A stretch of 64,000 bases of DNA from an uncultured Alphaproteobacteria bacterium (lineage in GTDB: Bacteria > Pseudomonadota > Alphaproteobacteria > HIMB59 > GCA-002718135): NCBI GenBank assembly GCA_902553005.1, contig CACDIK010000002.1:1-64000 (forward strand). The letters run 5' to 3'. Shown one piece after another: positions 35,905 through 43,747 of the stretch. How positions within the stretch are numbered: position 1 is the first letter of the stretch; each line of letters starts with the position of its first letter. The notes beneath the pieces are model-generated. The model was not told the DNA's origin, ran no database searches, and worked only from the letters and a program-made list of their open reading frames with translations. The translations under genes and the position numbers were made by a program.

Positions 35905-36065
35905 TTAAAATATTTAGGAAGAAATTTCTAAATAAAAATTTCAAATTTAAATATTTATTTTTTTTAATAAATATAATTACTAATTTTAAAAATTTATATC
36001 TGGTAATGAAATTAATTATTATATTTTGTTTAAAATCAAGGTGTTGTATTATTTTGATATATGGA

Positions 36066-36084
36066 GTGTCCCCCAATTGTCCCC
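36066..36084. repeat. Paired TGTCCCC repeat, right end of cassette
   Basis: GTGTCCCCCAATTGTCCCC contains TGTCCCCC and TGTCCCC starting 11 bp apart (36067 and 36078), in the same orientation and spacing as the pair at 34962-34981. It is 36 bp from the 3' end of the tRNA-Gly gene. Together the two pairs are symmetrically placed just inside the att-like repeats. Confidence 0.6.
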
Positions 36085-36120
36085 GGAGATTTTAAAATAA
36101 TATGAATTTAGTATATTTGT

Positions 36121-36195
36121 TGGAGCGGGCGAAGGGATTCGAACCCTCGACTTCAACCTTGGCAAGGTTGCGCTCTACCCCTGAGCTACGCCCGC
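36121..36195 (-). tRNA. tRNA-Gly (anticodon GCC)
   Basis: On the minus strand: acceptor GCGGGCG pairing with CGCCCGC, D arm GCTCAGGGGTAGAGC, anticodon arm CAACC-TTGCCAA-GGTTG with anticodon GCC, T arm GAGGG-TTCGAAT-CCCTT, discriminator T and encoded CCA. All four stems pair. It is the only tRNA I see in the window. It lies between blh and the sulfotransferase cassette and appears to be the insertion site for the latter. Confidence 0.97.
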
Positions 36196-36249
36196 TTGAA
36201 ATACACAATTACCATTTTGAATTTATAAGTCAATATTTGAGAAAACGAT

Positions 36250-37068
36250 TTATTTAAATCTTCTTCTGTAGACAATATCAACAAGTAACATATGAGGAAG
36301 CGTTAAAGCAGCGAGTCCAATGAAAATTACTTTTAATATCGACTCATATAATGATAAATTTTGGACTAAATAATAAACAATTAATAAACCTCCAATCCAA
36401 GAAATTACTGTAAAAATTATTGTGGAGTAAATAACAAAGTATTTATTTTGTAAATTTAAATAAATATTTTTAATCAGATGTTTTAAATGTTTGTAAGTGT
36501 GAAAAAAACAGAAATATATAGCGAAGCTTAGTAATGGATCGAAAAAATAAAAAATTAATAAAAGAAATATAATCTCAATAATTCCTTTTCGTAATTTCTT
36601 TTCAAAGAAAGAGAGATAAACAAAATATATTATAGATAATAATGTTAAAAAATATGGGATGAAAAAAAATTTTTGGATTGAGTAAATATTATTATTTGTC
36701 AGATATTCAAATATCAAAAAAGATTGATCTTCGTTGAAAAATATTATTCCAAAAATAATAGTCATTCCATAAGTAAAGCTTATAGAATACTTGTATTTAT
36801 TTATTTTAAAATTTGTCCAATCACATAATCCAAAATGGGCAATAGTCATTATAATAAAAATCGTTAATGAAATAATAGGAAAATATAACCAAAATAAAAT
36901 GACTAGAAAAAATAAAATTAGGTAGTAAAATAAAAATTGTAGAAATTGAATTCTGTTATTAAAACCTACTAAAGAAGCAACAGCACCATCAAATGAACCA
37001 TGTGGAAGACCAATGAAAAAAATTAATAAAAAGGAAATAATATTTAAAATTGTTAGGTCTGCTAACAT
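36250..37068 (-). CDS. blh: Brp/Blh family beta-carotene 15,15'-dioxygenase
   Basis: 272 residues with about eight membrane helices. The conserved histidine motifs of Blh are visible: GLPHGSFDGAVAS, IAHFGLCDW, CFFHTYKHLKHL and LPHMLLVDIVY. The enzyme cleaves beta-carotene to two retinal molecules at the membrane. It is the last gene of crtI-crtB-crtY-blh, starting 1 bp after the crtY stop. Its presence implies a rhodopsin in the genome, although none is encoded in this window. Confidence 0.93.
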   Translation of the reverse strand: MLADLTILNIISFLLIFFIGLPHGSFDGAVASLVGFNNRIQFLQFLFYYLILFFLVILFWLYFPIISLTIFIIMTIAHFGLCDWTNFKINKYKYSISFTYGMTIIFGIIFFNEDQSFLIFEYLTNNNIYSIQKFFFIPYFLTLLSIIYFVYLSFFEKKLRKGIIEIIFLLLIFYFFDPLLSFAIYFCFFHTYKHLKHLIKNIYLNLQNKYFVIYSTIIFTVISWIGGLLIVYYLVQNLSLYESILKVIFIGLAALTLPHMLLVDIVYRRRFK

Positions 37069-37069
37069 A

Positions 37070-38152
37070 TCATTTAAATAACTCTTTTATAAAAGGAAGC
37101 TTGGGCATGCTATTTATAATTTTTAACTTAGTTAATAAATTCGATTCACCCATCATAAAACTTTGGAATTCTTTTCCATTTAGATTAGATGCGAGTTTTA
37201 TAAATGACCTTCCATCTTCTCTATTATTTTTTAAAAAATTAATAAAAACTTTATCCATTTTTCTTTCTAAAAAATTATGTATATTTACATAATTGTTCTT
37301 TGAATTTTTTAACAATTGAATTTGTTTTATAAGAAATGAAAAAGCATATCCAGTAGAGGGTTTGCAAGCACCTCCTCTAATACCAATATTGAAGATTTTA
37401 GAATTAACTGATTTTTTTTCCCCTGCAAAAAACATTGGTATTACCCCTTTTTCTGAACTCTGTTCTTTAAAATTATTAATATTATTTTTCTTTAAGTAAT
37501 CATTTATTCTTTCCCTATACCAGGAACTGTGAAAGACATCTTTTGAAAAGACCGTCGATTCAACAAGCGCTTTATTGTGACTAAATGGTAGGATGTATAT
37601 AAAATGCAAAATATTATTTTCTTCCGTAAAGTGCATCAAGGTTAATTTATCTTCATTAAAAGTATTATCTGCCACGGTAATATGAATTCCAAAAAAATGT
37701 TGTAATAATTCATCTTTTTTTTCTTTTGCTGATCGTGAATCATATATTTTTTCAGCGTAATATATTTTATCATCAGTAGTGATTATTTTAAAATAATTTT
37801 TTTCAGGAAAATATTGGACAACTTGTTTGTTTATAATTTTTAAATTATTTTTTGTTTCTAGGCAAAATTTTTTCCAAGTTTTAAAACTAATGACACAGTA
37901 AGGTTTATCCAAACTTGTATGTGTTACATTGGTATTTTTGTTGCCAATACTCCATTTGTACCATTTTTTTTCAATAATTTTTTCAAATGGCTTCATCCAA
38001 TCTGTTAACCAAAAACCAAAAATATTATCTCTTTTGTTTGTATCTTCACTTTCAAATGCAATAATTTCGTTAAAACTATCTCCGTAAAGAATTTTATTTA
38101 CAGCTAAACCACTAGGGCCTAACCCAATTATAGCAGCTTTATAAATTTTCAT
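37070..38152 (-). CDS. crtY: Lycopene beta-cyclase CrtY
   Basis: 360 residues. N-terminal FAD/NAD-binding motif AAIIGLGPSGLAVNKIL, acidic FESE, a central HFTEENNILHFIYILPFS and the family motif GIRGGACKPSTGYAFSF. It cyclises both ends of lycopene to give beta-carotene. It overlaps crtB by 14 bp and is followed by blh after 1 bp, so the operon is tightly coupled. Confidence 0.93.
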   Translation of the reverse strand: MKIYKAAIIGLGPSGLAVNKILYGDSFNEIIAFESEDTNKRDNIFGFWLTDWMKPFEKIIEKKWYKWSIGNKNTNVTHTSLDKPYCVISFKTWKKFCLETKNNLKIINKQVVQYFPEKNYFKIITTDDKIYYAEKIYDSRSAKEKKDELLQHFFGIHITVADNTFNEDKLTLMHFTEENNILHFIYILPFSHNKALVESTVFSKDVFHSSWYRERINDYLKKNNINNFKEQSSEKGVIPMFFAGEKKSVNSKIFNIGIRGGACKPSTGYAFSFLIKQIQLLKNSKNNYVNIHNFLERKMDKVFINFLKNNREDGRSFIKLASNLNGKEFQSFMMGESNLLTKLKIINSMPKLPFIKELFK

Positions 38153-39020
38153 TTGGGAGATTATCTCTAATTTTTTGATACTGATATTTCATAAAAGGGA
38201 TAAAAATAAAAAGTAAAATTGATTTAGCTGTAATTAAAGATTTCTCTAATAAGTTTAAATATACCCTTTCTCTTAAATATTTTTTTTTATTGGATTTTAT
38301 CTTAATACCAATCCCTCTATAAATATTAGCCGCAATGAATATTCCTAGTCTTGTGGATGGTGGGATATACTTTAAACCAGCAAAACCATTTTTATAAAAC
38401 ATATCTGAAAGGACTATTACTTCATGAATTGCATTTGATATTCTTTCATCTTTTTCTGAGCTTTTGTTATGAAGATCAGTTAAATTTTCTAGTGATATAT
38501 CAGGTATCCAATTAGCAGGTAAATATATTCTTTTCATTTTGGAATCTTCATAAACATCTCTAGCTATATTTGTTAGTTGCATTCCAATACCTAAATCAAT
38601 TGCAGATTTTGCTGCTTTTTCATTTTTTACTCCTATAATTTTAGACATCATTAATCCGACAGTTCCGGCAACATGATAAGAGTATTTTATAAGTTCTTCC
38701 TTGTTTTGAATTCTTGTTTTTTTCTGATCCAAAATTAATCCCTCTATTAAGTCTATAAAAATTAAATTGTTAATTTCATTTTTTTGCAAAAAAATATTTA
38801 CTTTATTATTTTTATTGGTCTTTATTTCTTCAATTGAATTTTTGAGATAGATAGTTTGATCTTTGTTGTGTTTATCAGCAATATCATCAAAATATCTACA
38901 AATTGAATATAGAATACCAGCATTTTTTTTTGAACTTTTTGGTAAAAAAAAACTTGCCCAATAAAAACTTTTACCTTCTCTTTTAAGGTCAGTCGACGAA
39001 TTTAGTTCTAAATCAATCAT
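38139..39020 (-). CDS. crtB: Phytoene synthase CrtB
   Basis: 293 residues. The trans-isoprenyl synthase fold shows both aspartate-rich motifs: CRYFDDIADKHNK (first DDxxD-like) and LTNIARDVYEDSKMKRIYLP (second). FYWASFFLPKSSK near the start is the usual family opening. It condenses two geranylgeranyl diphosphates to phytoene. The gene for GGPP synthase (crtE) is not in this operon and must be elsewhere. It lies 2 bp after crtI. Confidence 0.94.
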   Translation of the reverse strand: MIDLELNSSTDLKREGKSFYWASFFLPKSSKKNAGILYSICRYFDDIADKHNKDQTIYLKNSIEEIKTNKNNKVNIFLQKNEINNLIFIDLIEGLILDQKKTRIQNKEELIKYSYHVAGTVGLMMSKIIGVKNEKAAKSAIDLGIGMQLTNIARDVYEDSKMKRIYLPANWIPDISLENLTDLHNKSSEKDERISNAIHEVIVLSDMFYKNGFAGLKYIPPSTRLGIFIAANIYRGIGIKIKSNKKKYLRERVYLNLLEKSLITAKSILLFIFIPFMKYQYQKIRDNLPNENL

Positions 39021-39022
39021 TG

Positions 39023-40498
39023 TTATTTTAATTCAGATTTGATGATATTTTCAACAACTTTAGCTGAGGAAAGAACACCTGGTATTCCAGCCCCTGGATG
39101 TGAGCCTGCTGCAGAAAAATATAAATTTTTAATTTTTTTGTCTTTGTTGTGATATCTAAACCAAGCTGACTGTGTAAAAATTGGGGCTATAGAAAATCCT
39201 GCTCCGTGCATAGAATTGTAATCGTTTTTAAAATCTTTAGGGTTCATCCAAAAAACATCTGTAATACTCTTTTCTAAATCTGGCATAATTGTTTGTGATA
39301 ATTCTTTAACTATCTTATTTTTAAGGTTTTCTGATTCAACATCCCAATCAATTTTGCCTTGTAAATTGGGTACTGGGCATAGAACATAAAAACTATCACA
39401 TCCTTCTGGAGCAAACGATTTATCAGTTGCGGTAGGCCTATGAATATATAAAGAAAAATCTTCAGATAATATTTTATTTTTAAATATATCATGAAGTAAA
39501 GATTTAAATCTTTCAGTCATCCAAATAGTATGATGAGCAACTTTATGGTATTGTTTTTTCGTACCAAAGAAAAGAACAAAAAGCCCCATTGAATACAATA
39601 AGTTTTTTTCTTTTAATACAGGTCTTTTTAAATTTTGTTTTTTTAAAAGTTTAGAGTAAACCATGGGTGGATCAGCATTACAAACAACTAGATCTATATT
39701 AGAAATCTCTTCATTGTTTGTTAATATTTTTGTTATCCTATTATTTTCCACAATAAATTCTTTTGCCTCTGTATTTGTTTTTATTTTAATACCACAATCA
39801 ATCATTAATTGTTTTAGTTCAGATACAATTTTACCAGTTCCGCCCATACAAAAAAATACGCCCCATTTTCTCTCTAAATAATGAATCAAAGCGTAAATAG
39901 ATGTTGTTGTGTGTGGATCACCTCCAACTAAAAGTGGGTGAATTGAAAATGCTTTTCTAAGATATGGATTTTTTAGATAACTATTTACAAGTTGAGATAC
40001 TGTGAAATAACTTTTTAAAATAATTAAATTAGGAATAACACCTAACATTTTAAAAAAAGAAATAAATGGTTTGTCAGCTAATTGTGTGAACCCTACATCA
40101 AAAATTTTTTTTGATTGATTTAAGAGTTTAGAATATCCTTTGATGTCTCTATTATCATATTTGCTTATTTCATTATTTGTCTTTTCGATAGTAGAACAAT
40201 AATCAAAAGTTTTACCATCATGAAAATAATATCTATACCAGGGCTCAAGAGGAACAAAACTCAAATAATCTTCTCTTTTTTTCCCAAATAGACTAAATAA
40301 TTCATCAAAAAGAAATGGTGCTGTTATAACTGTTGGTCCAGCATCATGTTTAAAACCATTCACTTCAAAAACTCTTGCTCTTCCTCCAAGCTCGTCTAGT
40401 TTTTCAATAATTGTTGTATCATAGCCTAATTTTTTTAGTCTTAGACTAATCGCAATACCTCCAAAACCACTTCCTATAACTACTGCTTTTTTTCCCAT
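39023..40498 (-). CDS. crtI: Phytoene desaturase CrtI
   Basis: 491 residues. It opens with the dinucleotide-binding motif AVVIGSGFGGIAISLRLKKLGYDTTIIEK, then ELGGRARVFEVNGFKHDAGPTVI, and closes with LYFSAAGSHPGAGIPGVLSSAKVV, the CrtI signature. It converts phytoene to lycopene with FAD. It is the first gene of the carotenoid operon; the 57-bp divergent spacer to prdX must hold its promoter. Confidence 0.96.
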   Translation of the reverse strand: MGKKAVVIGSGFGGIAISLRLKKLGYDTTIIEKLDELGGRARVFEVNGFKHDAGPTVITAPFLFDELFSLFGKKREDYLSFVPLEPWYRYYFHDGKTFDYCSTIEKTNNEISKYDNRDIKGYSKLLNQSKKIFDVGFTQLADKPFISFFKMLGVIPNLIILKSYFTVSQLVNSYLKNPYLRKAFSIHPLLVGGDPHTTTSIYALIHYLERKWGVFFCMGGTGKIVSELKQLMIDCGIKIKTNTEAKEFIVENNRITKILTNNEEISNIDLVVCNADPPMVYSKLLKKQNLKRPVLKEKNLLYSMGLFVLFFGTKKQYHKVAHHTIWMTERFKSLLHDIFKNKILSEDFSLYIHRPTATDKSFAPEGCDSFYVLCPVPNLQGKIDWDVESENLKNKIVKELSQTIMPDLEKSITDVFWMNPKDFKNDYNSMHGAGFSIAPIFTQSAWFRYHNKDKKIKNLYFSAAGSHPGAGIPGVLSSAKVVENIIKSELK

Positions 40499-40555
40499 TT
40501 TTAATTTTGTAATTGTATTTAAATACCTTATTTCTTAATAAATATAATATTATTT

Positions 40556-41068
40556 ATGCTTACAAAGACAGATTTATTTGAATTACTTAGTGTAAAAAAT
40601 AAAGATTTTCAAATTCATGATCATGATCCTTTATTTACAGTTGAAGACTCTGAAAATCTAAGGGGTGAAATTAAAGGAGCACATACAAAAAATTTATTTT
40701 TAAAAAATAAAAAAAATAATTTTTATCTTTTTAGTTGTGATGAAAATGCAAAGGTTGATTTAAAGCAATTTTCTAAATCTATCGATGCTAAAAATTTATC
40801 ATTTGCTAATGCTGAATATTTAGAACAATTTCTAGGTATAAAGCCAGGATCAGTTTCACCATTTGCCCTTCTTAACGACAAGCATAATGTTGTTGAATTT
40901 TACTTAGATGAAAAGCTTTTTAACAGTGAATTAATTAACTTCCACCCCCTAATTAACACAACAACTATAAGTATAAAGACTTCAGAATTTATAAACTTCC
41001 TCCTTGAAAATAATAAAAAAATTCATATTTTTTCTTTGGATAGTTATAGTATAGTTAAATCTTTATGA
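40556..41068 (+). CDS. Prolyl-tRNA deacylase, ProX/PrdX (YbaK-like) type
   Basis: 170 residues, a free-standing YbaK/aa-tRNA-editing domain. It shows the N-terminal FQIHDHDPLFTVEDS, the KNLFLKNKKNNFYLF sheet-lysine motif, and GIKPGSVSPFALLND. Such proteins hydrolyse Ala-tRNA(Pro) or related mischarged tRNAs. It overlaps the thioredoxin-like gene by 4 bp (ATGA). Confidence 0.92.
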   Translation: MLTKTDLFELLSVKNKDFQIHDHDPLFTVEDSENLRGEIKGAHTKNLFLKNKKNNFYLFSCDENAKVDLKQFSKSIDAKNLSFANAEYLEQFLGIKPGSVSPFALLNDKHNVVEFYLDEKLFNSELINFHPLINTTTISIKTSEFINFLLENNKKIHIFSLDSYSIVKSL

Positions 41069-41931
41069 GTGAAAATACAAATATAATCGATGTTACTGAA
41101 GCAGAGTTTAATGATCAGGTTATTGAGGCAAGTGAGAGAAAATTAATTGTTGTTGATTTTTGGGCTCCTTGGTGTGGTCCTTGTAAACAATTAACACCAA
41201 TTTTAGAAAAAATAATTTCAAAATCAGGAGACAAAATCACTTTAGTAAAAATAAATATTGATGAAAATCAACAAATTGCTGCACAATTAAGAATTCAATC
41301 AATTCCTACTGTCTACGCTTTCAAAGATAAACAAATTGTTAATGCATTTCAGGGTGTTATTCCTGAAGGCCAAATTATTGAATTTATTGAAAAGTGTTTA
41401 GGTTCTAAAATTAATGAAGACTTCACTGAATTTTATAATGAAATAGAAAGTGCTATGGCTGAAAATAAGTTTGAAGAAACTAAAGACACTCTTCTAGAAT
41501 TTATTTCTAAAAACTCAGACGAAATTAAAGGTATTTGTTTTTATTTAGAGTGTTTGATTGAACTTAAACAATTTGAAGAGGTTGAGATGTTCATTAGTTC
41601 ATTAGAAAAAGATGTACAAGATAAGGATGAAGTTAAACAGGTTTTAAAAAAAATGGAAATTGTGAAAAATAATTCATCCGGACCAAATATAAATGAGTTG
41701 CTTGGCAAACTTGAGAGTGAACCAAATAATATTGATTTAATTTTAGAAATATCAGATAAATATTTTTCAATGAAACAATATGAAAATGGAATGGATTTGC
41801 TTCTAAAAAATTATCCAAAAAATAAGGATAGTATAAAAAATAAGATGGTAGAATTTTTTGCTGTACTTGGAAATACTGATCAAATTACTATTCAGTATAG
41901 GAAAAAACTTTCACAATTAATGTTTTCATAA
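41065..41931 (+). CDS. YbbN/CnoX-like thioredoxin with TPR-like C-terminus
   Basis: 288 residues. The thioredoxin domain (residues ~1-115) contains VVDFWAPWCGPCKQLTPILEK with an intact WCGPC site and the cis-proline loop SIPTVYAF. The C-terminal ~170 residues are helical and TPR-like, as in YbbN/CnoX chaperedoxins, though YbbN of E. coli lacks the second Cys. Role: redox-linked holdase for client proteins. It sits between prdX and the Lon-domain gene, an order common in alphaproteobacteria. Confidence 0.9.
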   Translation: MSENTNIIDVTEAEFNDQVIEASERKLIVVDFWAPWCGPCKQLTPILEKIISKSGDKITLVKINIDENQQIAAQLRIQSIPTVYAFKDKQIVNAFQGVIPEGQIIEFIEKCLGSKINEDFTEFYNEIESAMAENKFEETKDTLLEFISKNSDEIKGICFYLECLIELKQFEEVEMFISSLEKDVQDKDEVKQVLKKMEIVKNNSSGPNINELLGKLESEPNNIDLILEISDKYFSMKQYENGMDLLLKNYPKNKDSIKNKMVEFFAVLGNTDQITIQYRKKLSQLMFS

Positions 41932-41932
41932 C

Positions 41933-42526
41933 ATGGAAATCCCTATTTTTCCTTTAAACGGTGCCGTCCTTTTTCCAGGAACAAGCTTGCCTCTAAATAT
42001 ATTTGAAAAAAGATATATTGAGATGGTTGACTACGCTCTTTCAAAGGAAAGGCACATAGGTATGATACAATCTGATGAAAAAAATAAACTCTATAATATT
42101 GGTTGTATTGGAAAAATTCATAGTTTTAGTGAAACAGCAGACGGACGATATTTAATTAGTCTACAGGGAACTAATTGTTTTAATGTTAAGAAAGAATTAG
42201 AAAAAAACTATAAGTTTAGGTTAGTAGAAGCTGAATTGTTGGATTTTGAAGAAGATAGGAACATCATAAATGAAAAACAAAAAAATAATCTTTTAGATAA
42301 GTATAGCCAATACATTAAAGTCAAAAAAATTAACTTAAATTTAGAAGAAATTCGAAACATAGATTTTAATCAAATTGTAAAGTTTATAGCAATGATATCC
42401 CCTTTTAGTGATATTGAAAAACAAGTTCTTTTGGAAACAAAAAATTTAAGCGATTTTTATAAAAAACTTCATTCAATTTTAGAGCTTGAAATTGTTGAAG
42501 ATAATAATAGCAAAACTATTAATTAA
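41933..42526 (+). CDS. LON substrate-binding domain protein
   Basis: 197 residues consisting only of the Lon N-terminal (PUA-like) domain. It starts EIPIFPLNGAVLFPGTSLPLNIFEKRYIEMV and continues IGMIQSDEKNKLYNIGCIGKI, without ATPase or protease domains. It is probably a peptide- or substrate-binding adaptor of unknown function. It follows the YbbN-like gene by 1 bp and overlaps the convergent ubiH-like gene by 8 bp. Confidence 0.9.
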   Translation: MEIPIFPLNGAVLFPGTSLPLNIFEKRYIEMVDYALSKERHIGMIQSDEKNKLYNIGCIGKIHSFSETADGRYLISLQGTNCFNVKKELEKNYKFRLVEAELLDFEEDRNIINEKQKNNLLDKYSQYIKVKKINLNLEEIRNIDFNQIVKFIAMISPFSDIEKQVLLETKNLSDFYKKLHSILELEIVEDNNSKTIN

Positions 42527-43700
42527 CACCCATAGCAAAATCGCTTATTTGATTTTTTAATTTTTTACTTTTCTCAATTAGATTGATAGCTGAAAATCTT
42601 GCATGATTAAAAATTGTATTGTCTAATTTAAAGACACTATCAACTTTGTCAGTAATTTGATAAAGCCTATAAGCTTTGAAAAAATTATCTTTCTGAAACT
42701 CTTTACAAAATATATCATCTCCCAATTCAAAACCTAGAGAGTTATATTTTTTAACAAGATTATATAGACTTTCTACATCTTGCATACCTAGATTCCATCC
42801 TTGTCCTGCAATTGGATGAAATGAATGGGCTGAGTCGCCTAAGTAAATAATTCTGTTCTCAAAAAATTTAGAGTTTAAATGAGCTTTTAAGGGAAAGCTT
42901 TGTTTGGTGATTATTTTTTTTATCTCACCCACACTTCCCTGTGTCCTTTCATTTAGAATGGAAATAATATTATTATCATCTAAGGAAAGTAAAGAATTTA
43001 TAAATTTATTATTGTTTGTCCAAACTATTGAGCTTTGAAACTGATTTTTATTTTTTTGCATTGGTAGGATTGCAAGAGGTCCATTTTTAAAGAAAAACTC
43101 ATAAGCAGTATTATAGTGATTCTTTGAGTGATAAAAATTTATTACAATTGCTTTCTTTTTATAATCTTTTTTATAAATTGGTGTTTTAAAAATTTTTCTT
43201 ATGGAACTATTTTTGCCATCACACGCGAATAGAATATTTGAATTAACATAGAAATTATTTTGCTTAGTTATAATTCTGTCGCTTTGATAAAAAATATCTT
43301 TAACATGAACATTGTTAAAAATTTCTACGTTTTTTTGTTTTTGTAATTTTTTATACAGGCAATAAAGTATAAACTCGTTTTTGACTATATATCCAAGATT
43401 GGATTTTCTTCTTTGATTGTCAAAATAAATTTTGTTTGATTGATTTCTGTCTATTATTTTAATATTCTTTATTGGTTCTGCGTGATTGCTAATATCCTTC
43501 CAAATGTTTATTTCTTCGAGAAATTTTTTTGTACCCTCTGAAATTGCTGTTGTCCTTTTATCTAAATAATTTTTATGATTAAATTTAGTGTTTTGCTCTA
43601 AAACTACTACTTTATTACCAAGTTTAGAAAGTGAGTAAGCTGCGACTGCCCCTATAAGCCCTCCTCCTATTATATTAATATTTGATTGAATTTCTTTCAT
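42519..43700 (-). CDS. FAD-dependent ubiquinone biosynthesis hydroxylase (UbiH/UbiF/UbiL family)
   Basis: 393 residues. FAD-binding NIIGGGLIGAVAAYSLSKLG at the N-terminus, the DG motif ILFACDGKNSSIRK and the second FAD motif YLGDSAHSFHPIAGQGWNLGMQDV are the signature of this monooxygenase family. It would hydroxylate the ubiquinone ring; which carbon (C1, C5 or C6) cannot be decided from sequence alone. Divergent from ftsK. Confidence 0.92.
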   Translation of the reverse strand: MKEIQSNINIIGGGLIGAVAAYSLSKLGNKVVVLEQNTKFNHKNYLDKRTTAISEGTKKFLEEINIWKDISNHAEPIKNIKIIDRNQSNKIYFDNQRRKSNLGYIVKNEFILYCLYKKLQKQKNVEIFNNVHVKDIFYQSDRIITKQNNFYVNSNILFACDGKNSSIRKIFKTPIYKKDYKKKAIVINFYHSKNHYNTAYEFFFKNGPLAILPMQKNKNQFQSSIVWTNNNKFINSLLSLDDNNIISILNERTQGSVGEIKKIITKQSFPLKAHLNSKFFENRIIYLGDSAHSFHPIAGQGWNLGMQDVESLYNLVKKYNSLGFELGDDIFCKEFQKDNFFKAYRLYQITDKVDSVFKLDNTIFNHARFSAINLIEKSKKLKNQISDFAMGVN

Positions 43701-43747
43701 AATTTTCTTCGAATTACCATAATCTAAATGTATTACAATCTAACTAT

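Larger units (their letters stand above)
34835..36171. mobile_element. Putative tRNA-Gly-integrated cassette carrying a sulfotransferase (integrase not present)
   Basis: A 1.3-kb stretch bounded by two direct copies of the 3' ~50 bp of tRNA-Gly(GCC): an intact tRNA on the right and a partial copy on the left. This is the usual footprint of a tyrosine-recombinase element inserted at a tRNA 3' end. Just inside both ends lie paired TGTCCCC repeats with the same 11-bp spacing. The only gene inside is a minus-strand sulfotransferase. No integrase is intact, so it is either a deletion remnant or a non-autonomous cassette. Inference from repeat structure. Confidence 0.65.

Noticed and set aside
34962-36084. 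TGTCCCC repeats as a CRISPR-like or general repeat array
   Set aside because: Only two pairs, no regular spacer-repeat units and no cas genes; placement at att-like ends suggests recombination sites instead.
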